This document shows, piece after piece, positions 35,077 through 41,723 of a stretch of 41,723 nucleotides of DNA; position 1 is the stretch's first letter; the number at the start of each line of letters is the position of its first letter. The notes under the pieces are model-generated. The model saw only the letters and a program-made list of their open reading frames with translations. It ran no database searches and was not told the DNA's origin. The DNA is from an uncultured Spartobacteria bacterium (lineage in GTDB: Bacteria > Verrucomicrobiota > Verrucomicrobiia > Chthoniobacterales > UBA6821), in NCBI GenBank assembly GCA_903858595.1, contig CAIOJL010000030.1, forward strand, positions 1 through 41,723, given 5' to 3'. A program made the translations under genes and the position numbers.

Positions 35077-35415
35077 ATGGCTAACCTCACCAAACGCGAC
35101 CTCGTCATTGCCATCAGTAACGAAACGGGTCTGATTCAGAGCGATGTCTTCAACGTCATTCAGAAGACGCTCGACCATATCACGGATGCCCTGTCAAAAG
35201 GTGATGGTGTCGAATTGCGGAATTTCGGTGTGTTCGAGGTACGCCTCACCCGCTCCCGCGTGGGACGGAATCCGAACCAACCCGATGTCGATGTGCCCAT
35301 CCCCTCGCGTGCGACTGTGAAGTTCAAGTCCGGAAAGATCATGCGCCAGAGGGTTTTGCTTCGCACCGAAGAGCTCAAGAGCCAACCGGCTTACAACGGG
35401 ACTGCTGTATCTTAA
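35077..35415 (+). CDS. HU/IHF-family DNA-binding protein
   Basis: The 112-residue protein begins MANLTKRDLVIAISNETGL and has the family's beta-arm signature with ELRNFGVFEVR, RVGRNPNQP and VPSRATVKFKSGK-like order (here IPSRATVKFKSGK), followed by about 15 extra C-terminal residues. It should bend DNA as a homodimer or with a partner encoded elsewhere. The Pro at the arm tip (RNPNQ) that intercalates into DNA is present. The start at 35077 is the only one that begins at homologous sequence; in-frame codons upstream read through the promoter. Confidence 0.94.
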   Translation: MANLTKRDLVIAISNETGLIQSDVFNVIQKTLDHITDALSKGDGVELRNFGVFEVRLTRSRVGRNPNQPDVDVPIPSRATVKFKSGKIMRQRVLLRTEELKSQPAYNGTAVS

Positions 35416-35474
35416 TCCCTTGGGCATGGCCTAAGCCCTTCTCTTTTCCTTCCCCCAACCAAAAAACTTAGCCG

Positions 35475-38400
35475 GTGCCTGAGTCTCCAAGGATCCGCCT
35501 TCAGGGCGTCACGCAGAACAATCTCAAGGGCATCGACCTCGACCTTCCCACAGGGTCGCTCATTGTCGTTACGGGCCCCAGTGGATCGGGTAAGTCGAGC
35601 CTCGCCTTCGACACCATCTATGCGGAGGGACAGAGACGCTATGTCGAGACCTTCAGCCCCTACACGCGGCAGTTCCTTGACCGGATGGATAAGCCCCGCG
35701 CGACCTCCATCGAGGGGATCCCGCCGGCGATCGCCATCGAGCAGAGCAACAGCGTCAAGACCACCCGCTCCACCGTCGGCACGATCACGGAGATCAACGA
35801 CTACCTGAAGTTGCTGATGGCGCGCACCGCCACAGCCTCTTGCCCCGGATGCGGACGCCCCGTCACTCCCGAGTCACCCGAGTCAGTCACCTCCTCACTC
35901 ATGGCCTCTCTCTCGGGAAGGCGAATGCTCGTCACCTTCCCCGTCGCCACGCGATCGGAAGCATCGGAAGAGGAAACGGAGGCAACACCCCTGCCTCGCT
36001 CACCGGCCGACTTCTTTACCTTTCTCCAGGGGCAGGGATATCTGCGGATCTGGATCGAGGGAACCATCCATCGCACGGATGAGCCCACACAGCTGACCCA
36101 ATTGCCTGCTGTCGTAGAGGTCATCCAAGATCGTCTGGCCATCACGCAGGAGGAACGCGGGCGCCTCACCGAAGCGATCGAAACCGCCCTGCGACTCGGC
36201 AAGGATCGGGTGACACTCATTGATCCGGAAAGTGTTGAGCAGTTTCCCCACTCGTCGGGCTGGCATTGCGCCCATTGCGACCTTGATATCCGGCCTCCCG
36301 TGCCCGGTCTCTTCAGCTTCAACAATCCCCTTGGCGCCTGTCCCGACTGCCGCGGCTTTGGCCGAGTGATCGGCCTCGACTATGACCGGGTCATGCCGGA
36401 CCGTTCCCTGAGCATCGCCGGAGGTGTGGTGAAGCCCTTCCAGAGTGGTCAGTCGCGCGAGTGCCAGCGAGATCTTCTGAAGGCCTGTGCCACCGCGGAC
36501 ATCGACGTGCATCTTCCCTTCGAGGAACTGCCCGAGTCCGATCAGCGTTTCGTGATCGAGGGGGAAAAGGGAGCGGATCTCAGCGGCGAGGAACTCTGGC
36601 AGAGCGGTCAATGGTACGGGATCGACGGGTTCTTCAAATGGATGGAGAAGCGAACCTACAAGATGCATATCCGCGTCTTCCTGAGCCGCTACCGCGCCTA
36701 CAGACCCTGTACGACGTGCAAGGGGGGGCGCTTCCAACCGGAGACCCTGAACTTCCGTCTCCCGTTGCCCGGGAAGCCGATGACTCTGCCTGAGATCGCC
36801 AGGACACCGGTCTCACGACTCTCTCCGCTGCTCAGAGAGCTCCCTATTGCGCCAGGCGATGCCGGGGCGACGATGCTTCTGGATCAGATCGTTTCCCGGC
36901 TCGGCTACTTGGAGTCGGTCGGCCTGGGGTACCTCACACTCGACCGTGCCACCAAGACTCTCTCCGGCGGAGAGATCGAGCGGGTGAACCTGACCACCTG
37001 CCTCGGGGCCTCCTTGGTCAACACGCTCTTTGTCATGGATGAACCGAGTGTCGGCCTGCATCCGCGTGATGTCGGCAAGCTCCTCGAGATCATGCGGGCT
37101 CTGCGCGACAAGGGAAACACTCTCATCGTCGTCGAGCACGAGGAGGCTGTGATCCGCTCGGCAGACCATATCGTCGACCTGGGACCAGGTCGCGGGCAGG
37201 AAGGAGGCCACCTGATGTTCTCGGGCCCGCTCTCCGAACTCGCCTCCTCCAAGGAATCACTCACCGCCGCCTACTTACGCGGTGACAAAGTGATCGGGGT
37301 GCCAAAGAAGCGGAAGAAACCGAAGCAGTGGATCGAGATCAAGGAGATCCGCCACCACAACATCGAGAAACTTGATGTGAAGTTCCCGCTTGGAGTCTTC
37401 TGCTGCGTGACGGGTGTCTCCGGCTCCGGCAAAAGCTCACTGGTCCGCGATGTCCTCTACAGAAATCTCACCTCGGCAGCGGCCGAAGAGGGAGAGGCAG
37501 CCGGTCGCTGTCGCTCGATCAAGGGGGGAGATGAGCTTTCCGACGTGGTATTGGTCGACCAGTCTCCCCTCGCCCGCACTCCCCGATCCACCCCTGCAGT
37601 CTATCTCGGGGTCTTCGATGCGATCCGCGAACTCTTTGGCATGGAGGACGAAGCGATCGAGGCTGGCATGAGCCCCTCCGCCTTCTCGTTCAACTCGGGA
37701 CAGGGACGCTGCGATCGTTGTTCGGGCCTTGGCTTTGAGAAGGTCGAGATGCAGTTCCTGAGCGATCTCTTCCTCCGTTGTCCGGAGTGCGAGGGGAAGC
37801 GCTACCAAGAGCGGGTCCTTGCGATCAGACACCGCGGCAAGTCGATCCACGACGTCCTGGAGATGACCTCCCGGGAGGCAATCTCCTTTTTCAAGGGAGG
37901 CTCCAAATCCGAGGCGATCTGTGCCCCGCTGCAAATTCTCTCCGATGTGGGGCTCGACTACCTGAAGCTAGGCCAACCCCTCAATGTCCTGAGCGGTGGC
38001 GAGTCGCAGCGACTGAAGCTAGCCGCACGGCTTGCGAGTCACGAACCGGGGGGAGCCCTCCTCATCTTCGACGAGCCGACGACCGGACTGCATATCGACG
38101 ACATCGCGATTCTGCTTAAAGCCTTCGAGCGTCTGGTCTCCGAAGGAAACAGCATCATTGTCATCGAGCATAACCTCGACGTGATCAAGACCGCCGACTG
38201 GGTCATCGACATCGGTCCGGAAGCCGGTGACGAGGGGGGGGAACTCGTGGTCAGCGGAACCCCCGAGGAGGTTGCGGTCGCCGAGGACTCCCACACAGGA
38301 CGTTATTTGCGCGAAGTCCTGGCAGGAAGACCCCCTCTCCTTCTTGAAAAAGGCCTGGTCCGGAAGCAGACACCGGTTTCAAAATCGATCCAGATTCACG

Positions 38401-41087
38401 GGGCGCGCGAGCACAACCTGAAAAATATCTCCATCGATATCCCGCGTGATGAGATGATCGTCGTGACCGGACTAAGTGGCAGCGGTAAGTCGACCCTCGC
38501 CTTCGATATTCTTTTCGCGGAAGGGCAGCGGCGTTTCCTAGACAGCATGTCCCCGTATGCCCGTCAGTTCGTCGAGCAACTCGAGAAGCCCGATGTCGAC
38601 CGAATCGAAGGCCTGCCACCAAGCGTGGCGATCGAGCAGCGGATCACCCGGGGTGGAGGCAAGTCGACCGTCGCCACCGTCACCGAGATCCACCAGTTCC
38701 TAAGACTCCTTTACTCAAAGCTCGGAACCCAGCATTGCCCCGACTGCAATGTCGCCGTCCAGAAGAGCTCACTCACCGCCGTGGCCACGGAGCTTGAGGC
38801 CATGGCAAAAGACTCTCCGGTCCAACTCTTTGCCAATTTGATCCGGGGCCGCAAGGGATACCACACCGAGGTTGCCCGCTGGGCGGGTGACCATGGGTAT
38901 TCGATTCTGTTGGTCGATGGGGAACTTTTCGCCGTGGAGGATTTTGAGCCGCTGGAACGCTTCAAGGAACACAGCATCGATGTGCTAATCGGCACGATCG
39001 AGAAGGGAGCAAAGAAAGGGGTCCTGGATCTTGCCAAGCAGGCTCTTGAGATCGGCAAGGGAACCGCGAAAGCACGCCCAGTTCCTCCGGCTGAAAAATC
39101 ATCCAAAGCAAAAGCCACCAAGACGGCCAAGACAGCCAAGCCGAAGGTGAGCAAGAAAATCGCTAAAGCCTCCTCCGAGGAATTCCGAATCCTCAGCTCC
39201 GAGATGAACTGCCCAGATTGCGGACGATCCTTCGAGGAACTCGATCCCCGGCTCTTCTCCTTTAACTCCCCCCACGGATGGTGCGAACATTGCCGGGGAT
39301 TCGGGGAGGTCTGGAGCGAGATCCCCAAGGCCAAAGACTTTGACTCGCAGTTGGAAGCCGACTTGGCGGCGGAAAAATCCTTTGAAAACCGCGAGGAGGG
39401 CGAGACCCGCCCCTGCCCCGTCTGCCAGGGTGACCGCCTCAATCCCGTGGCCTGCGCCGTGCGGATCAACGGGGAGAGCATCGCCGGTTTCTCCGCTCGA
39501 TCCTCAAACGATGCCCTCACTCTCACGGGAAATTGGAACTTCAAGGGGCGCGATGAGATCGTCGCGCGGGATATCCTTCCGGAGATTCGCCAGCGACTGG
39601 AATTCCTGGGCCGTGTCGGCCTCGACTACCTGCAACTCCACCGCTCTGCCAAGACACTCAGCGGCGGAGAATCACAGCGCATCCGTCTCGCTGCCCAGCT
39701 TGGTTCGAATCTGCGCGGCGTCCTCTATGTCCTCGACGAACCGACCATCGGACTGCATCCCCGCGATAACGAGCGACTCCTGGACGCACTCGGGGAACTC
39801 ACCGCACAGGGCAATTCGTTGATCATCGTCGAACACGATGAGGAAACGATGCGCCGGGCCGATCGGATCATCGATCTCGGCCCCAAGGCCGGCAGCCACG
39901 GAGGGGAAATCATCGCCTTCGGCACCATGGATGAGGTGATGGCTAACGAGCGCTCACTGACCGGAAAGTTCCTACGCGAACCGCCCGTTCATCCGCTACG
40001 CGGATCGCGTCGCTCGATGAAGGATGTGGACGCATGGCTCGAACTCAAGGGCGCCAAGCGTCACAACCTCGACAACGTCGACGTCAGCTTCCCACTTCAA
40101 CGCCTCACCGCTATCAGCGGTATCAGCGGATCGGGCAAAAGCACCTTGCTGCGAGGTGTGCTCCTTCCTGCCGTAGAGGAATCCCTGGTTCGTACCGGCC
40201 GACGGAAGAAGAATGGCCCGCAATATTGGAAGTCGATCAGCGGAGTCCAGCACCTCTCGCAGGTGATCGAGGTCGACCAGTCTCCGATCGGTAAGACCTC
40301 CCGCTCGACCCCCGCCACCTACCTGAAGATCTTCGATGCCATCAGGACCCTCTACGCGGGTTTGCCGGACGCCCGGATGCGCGGTTACTCGGGAAGTCGC
40401 TTCTCTTTCAACAATCAGGGGGGGCGCTGCGACACCTGCGAGGGCCAAGGTGTCATCAAGCTGGAGATGAACTTCCTGCCTGCTTCCTACATGCCCTGTG
40501 AGGATTGCGGCGGAACCCGCTTCAACCGCCAGACCTTGGAAGTAAAGTACGACAGCAAGTCCATCGGTAACGTTCTCTCGATGACGGTCGAACAGGCCGC
40601 GGAGTTCTTTGCCGCCCATCCCAAGATCCGCAAGCCTTTGCAGCTCTTGGTTGAGACCGGCCTCGGTTATCTCAAGCTTGGACAGCCAAGCCCCACGCTC
40701 AGCGGTGGCGAGGCCCAGCGCATCAAACTCGTTACCCAGCTTGCCCGCGGAGGAGGAGGCACTGAACGCCCACGCATGGCCAAGCGGGGAGGCACACTCT
40801 ATATTCTGGAAGAGCCGACGATCGGACTGCATGCCGCCGATGTGGAACTTCTCCAGACGGTGCTCCATCGTCTTGTTGACGAGGGGCACACTGTGATCGT
40901 CGTGGAGCATCATCTGGATCTCGTGGCCGAGGCCGACTACATCATTGATGTCGGTCCGGAGGCTGGGCATCGGGGCGGTCAGATCGTGGCGACCGGAACT
41001 CCCGAGGAAGTAGCCAAGAGCAAGACCAGCAGAACAGCCCCGTTCCTCAAAGAGGTGCTTGGTCGCAAGGCGACCAAAGGGGTTTAG
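35475..41087 (+). CDS. uvrA: Tandem-duplicated excinuclease subunit UvrA
   Basis: One uninterrupted frame of 1870 residues holds two complete UvrA units (about 1-965 and 968-1870) and therefore four ABC ATPase modules. Walker A motifs lie near 34, 647, 999 and 1549 (G-x-SGSGKS). ABC signatures lie near 496 (LSGGEIER), 839 (LSGGESQR), 1395 (LSGGESQR) and 1742 (LSGGEAQR). CxxC zinc-module pairs are kept in both units. UvrA finds bulky lesions as a dimer and loads UvrB; here a covalent dimer would do so, as in Chlamydia. Translation starts at a GTG with no ribosome site, 59 bases after the HU gene. Odd points are the degenerate first signature, Glu for Asp in the last Walker B, and a Lys/Ala-rich insert at about 1196-1236. 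Confidence 0.95.
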   Translation: MPESPRIRLQGVTQNNLKGIDLDLPTGSLIVVTGPSGSGKSSLAFDTIYAEGQRRYVETFSPYTRQFLDRMDKPRATSIEGIPPAIAIEQSNSVKTTRSTVGTITEINDYLKLLMARTATASCPGCGRPVTPESPESVTSSLMASLSGRRMLVTFPVATRSEASEEETEATPLPRSPADFFTFLQGQGYLRIWIEGTIHRTDEPTQLTQLPAVVEVIQDRLAITQEERGRLTEAIETALRLGKDRVTLIDPESVEQFPHSSGWHCAHCDLDIRPPVPGLFSFNNPLGACPDCRGFGRVIGLDYDRVMPDRSLSIAGGVVKPFQSGQSRECQRDLLKACATADIDVHLPFEELPESDQRFVIEGEKGADLSGEELWQSGQWYGIDGFFKWMEKRTYKMHIRVFLSRYRAYRPCTTCKGGRFQPETLNFRLPLPGKPMTLPEIARTPVSRLSPLLRELPIAPGDAGATMLLDQIVSRLGYLESVGLGYLTLDRATKTLSGGEIERVNLTTCLGASLVNTLFVMDEPSVGLHPRDVGKLLEIMRALRDKGNTLIVVEHEEAVIRSADHIVDLGPGRGQEGGHLMFSGPLSELASSKESLTAAYLRGDKVIGVPKKRKKPKQWIEIKEIRHHNIEKLDVKFPLGVFCCVTGVSGSGKSSLVRDVLYRNLTSAAAEEGEAAGRCRSIKGGDELSDVVLVDQSPLARTPRSTPAVYLGVFDAIRELFGMEDEAIEAGMSPSAFSFNSGQGRCDRCSGLGFEKVEMQFLSDLFLRCPECEGKRYQERVLAIRHRGKSIHDVLEMTSREAISFFKGGSKSEAICAPLQILSDVGLDYLKLGQPLNVLSGGESQRLKLAARLASHEPGGALLIFDEPTTGLHIDDIAILLKAFERLVSEGNSIIVIEHNLDVIKTADWVIDIGPEAGDEGGELVVSGTPEEVAVAEDSHTGRYLREVLAGRPPLLLEKGLVRKQTPVSKSIQIHGAREHNLKNISIDIPRDEMIVVTGLSGSGKSTLAFDILFAEGQRRFLDSMSPYARQFVEQLEKPDVDRIEGLPPSVAIEQRITRGGGKSTVATVTEIHQFLRLLYSKLGTQHCPDCNVAVQKSSLTAVATELEAMAKDSPVQLFANLIRGRKGYHTEVARWAGDHGYSILLVDGELFAVEDFEPLERFKEHSIDVLIGTIEKGAKKGVLDLAKQALEIGKGTAKARPVPPAEKSSKAKATKTAKTAKPKVSKKIAKASSEEFRILSSEMNCPDCGRSFEELDPRLFSFNSPHGWCEHCRGFGEVWSEIPKAKDFDSQLEADLAAEKSFENREEGETRPCPVCQGDRLNPVACAVRINGESIAGFSARSSNDALTLTGNWNFKGRDEIVARDILPEIRQRLEFLGRVGLDYLQLHRSAKTLSGGESQRIRLAAQLGSNLRGVLYVLDEPTIGLHPRDNERLLDALGELTAQGNSLIIVEHDEETMRRADRIIDLGPKAGSHGGEIIAFGTMDEVMANERSLTGKFLREPPVHPLRGSRRSMKDVDAWLELKGAKRHNLDNVDVSFPLQRLTAISGISGSGKSTLLRGVLLPAVEESLVRTGRRKKNGPQYWKSISGVQHLSQVIEVDQSPIGKTSRSTPATYLKIFDAIRTLYAGLPDARMRGYSGSRFSFNNQGGRCDTCEGQGVIKLEMNFLPASYMPCEDCGGTRFNRQTLEVKYDSKSIGNVLSMTVEQAAEFFAAHPKIRKPLQLLVETGLGYLKLGQPSPTLSGGEAQRIKLVTQLARGGGGTERPRMAKRGGTLYILEEPTIGLHAADVELLQTVLHRLVDEGHTVIVVEHHLDLVAEADYIIDVGPEAGHRGGQIVATGTPEEVAKSKTSRTAPFLKEVLGRKATKGV

Positions 41088-41094
41088 GCTGTTA

Positions 41095-41133
41095 GGAGAA
41101 TCCAAAAAATCCTCTGGTAAGGGGATTTTCTCC
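41095..41133 (+). terminator. Imperfect hairpin after uvrA
   Basis: GGAGAATCC (41095-41103) can pair with GGATTTTCTCC (41123-41133) with a two-base bulge; the loop is about 20 bases. It lies 8 bases after the uvrA stop, but no T tract follows, so termination efficiency is uncertain. Confidence 0.3.
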
Positions 41134-41180
41134 ACTTCAACCTTTCACTTTTCATTTGTCACTAAGCCATACCCTTCCGC

Positions 41181-41209
41181 TTGCATTGAAAGAAGGGGTG
41201 GGTTATGGC
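41181..41209 (+). promoter_or_regulatory. Candidate rnpB promoter
   Basis: TTGCAT (41181-41186) and TATGGC (41204-41209) are separated by 17 bases. A start about 7 bases after the -10 falls at the beginning of the P1 helix of the RNase P RNA, which supports the pairing. An inverted repeat (AGCCATACCC at 41165-41174, GGGTTATGGCT at 41200-41210) encloses the -35 and includes the -10. Confidence 0.5.
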
Positions 41210-41212
41210 TTC

Positions 41213-41628
41213 TTTGTGGCGGTGGACGACCGCTGGGAGCAATCCTGGAGGAAAGTCCGGACACCACAAGGCAGCATACCGTGTAGAACACGCGGGAGGC
41301 AGGGGCGAAAGCCCCGGTCGACGGATAGTGTCACAGAGAATATACCGCCCTGGTCGCAAGATTGGGGTAAGGGTGAAAAGGCGGGGTAAGAGCCCACCGC
41401 CCCGAGGGTAACCGAGGGGGCATGAAAAACCCTATGCGGTGCAAGACAGAACAGGGGAAGAGGCAGCCGGCTTCGAGGCTTCACCATCGGTGAAGCGGGA
41501 CCCCGGGGAACGTCGCACTCGTCGCAAGACGGGCGGGGGTCCATGGTTCGCCGAGGATCCTTGAGAGAAATGGCCGTCCAAGCCGGGGTGACCCGGCCTG
41601 ACAGAATCCGGCTTATAGCCGTCACAAC
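41213..41628 (+). ncRNA. rnpB: RNase P RNA, bacterial type A
   Basis: This is the catalytic RNA that removes tRNA 5' leaders. The conserved 5' core GAGGAAAGTCCGGACACC (from about 41248), the central GGGTAAGGGTGAAAAGG (from about 41364) with GGTAAGAGCCCACCG, and the 3' core GACAGAATCCGGCTTATAG (from about 41599) are all present in order. P1 is formed by TTGTGGCGGT (41214-41223) and GCCGTCACAA (41618-41627) with two G-T pairs, which sets both ends within a few bases. The length of about 415 nucleotides is on the long side of type A. The protein partner rnpA is not in the window. Frames on the minus strand over this gene are not coding. Confidence 0.95.
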
Positions 41629-41629
41629 T

Positions 41630-41660
41630 GGCGGGGGTGGGTCCGATTCCGTCCCCCGCC
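41630..41660 (+). terminator. GC-rich hairpin just after rnpB
   Basis: GGCGGGGG (41630-41637) and CCCCCGCC (41653-41660) form a perfect 8-bp stem around a 15-base loop, followed by TCCACC. It could stop transcription or guide 3' processing of the RNase P RNA, but no T tract follows. The loop-plus-3'-arm sequence (GGTCCGATTCC, then CCTCCACC) resembles the T-arm and acceptor end of a tRNA or tmRNA, though the T-stem does not pair properly. Confidence 0.4.
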
Positions 41661-41668
41661 TCCACCTC

Positions 41669-41695
41669 CTAGAGCCAGATAAACAAAGGCTCTAG
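41669..41695 (+). terminator. Second hairpin downstream of rnpB
   Basis: CTAGAGCC (41669-41676) pairs perfectly with GGCTCTAG (41688-41695) around an A-rich 11-base loop; the stem can be extended by three pairs with one bulged base. Without a T tract it is only terminator-like. It could also be one side of a recombination site. Confidence 0.35.
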
Positions 41696-41701
41696 AGGTA
41701 G

Positions 41702-41723
41702 CGGACACCAAACGGACACCAAA
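41702..41723 (+). repeat. Perfect tandem repeat, 2 x 11 bases
   Basis: CGGACACCAAA occurs twice head to tail at 41702-41712 and 41713-41723, ending at the window edge, so further copies may follow. Nine of these bases (CGGACACCA) also occur in the conserved 5' core of rnpB. Such short direct repeats next to a stable RNA gene can be integrase arm-binding sites, but nothing in the window proves that. Confidence 0.6.

Noticed and set aside
39996-41135. 379-codon open frame opposite the end of uvrA
   Set aside because: It is the shadow of a well-conserved UvrA region and has no motif of its own.
41203-41665. Open frames on both strands across the RNase P RNA
   Set aside because: The conserved RNase P core sequences and P1 pairing explain the segment fully.
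41630-41665. A tRNA or tmRNA gene end
   Set aside because: The T-loop-like sequence has C instead of the second T and the flanking T-stem has a G-G mismatch; no anticodon or D-arm precedes it, only the RNase P RNA.
1-41723. CRISPR array or complete mobile element
   Set aside because: No regularly spaced repeats of 25-40 bases and no complete transposase or integrase were found; the only mobile trace is the 77-base fragment at the left edge.

Overview
The window looks like a chromosomal segment of a Verrucomicrobiota-type (PVC superphylum) bacterium. That assignment is an inference. It rests on an intact cell-division and cell-wall (dcw) cluster that combines a MurC-MurB fusion with a very divergent FtsZ, on a tandem-duplicated UvrA of 1870 residues (a double-length UvrA is known in Chlamydia), on an RRM-type glycine-rich RNA-binding protein, and on the scarcity of Shine-Dalgarno sequences. 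MurE carries the DNPR motif of meso-diaminopimelate-adding enzymes, so a Gram-negative type of peptidoglycan is expected.

Left edge (1-1290): accessory-looking DNA with the first codons of a probable IS1380-type transposase running off the window, a small lipoprotein that seems frameshifted, two small hypothetical genes, and a 340-base stretch that leads into the RRM gene. From 1290 to 7660 there are the RRM protein, a membrane-anchored protein of uncertain family paired with a periplasmic amidase, RmuC, an OsmC-family protein, and the GDP-L-fucose pair gmd-fcl.

Centre (7736-30145, all on the minus strand): one long transcription unit in the order mraZ-rsmH-ftsL-ftsI-murE-murF-mraY-murD-(LysM protein)-ftsW-murG-murC/murB-ddl-ftsQ-ftsA-ftsZ, closely followed by clpB and a Smr-domain gene. 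Seven gene junctions are 4-base ATGA overlaps. Upstream of mraZ lie four AGTGG repeats at an exact 10-base period, the expected operator of MraZ itself. The genes cover cytoplasmic precursor synthesis (MurC/B, D, E, F, Ddl), the lipid steps (MraY, MurG), septal polymerisation (FtsW, FtsI) and the divisome (FtsL, Q, A, Z).

Right part (30560-41723): rho with a long disordered N-terminus, a UPF0173 metallo-hydrolase, a GH77 4-alpha-glucanotransferase, an HU/IHF-type protein, the double UvrA, and the RNase P RNA gene rnpB. The last 100 bases hold two hairpins and a perfect 11-base tandem repeat that may mark the edge of an integrated element.

The most notable item is the FtsZ. It keeps the FtsZ framework and C-terminal FtsA-binding peptide but has lost the tubulin GTPase signature and most of the catalytic T7 loop. 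No CRISPR array, tRNA gene or complete mobile element was seen.
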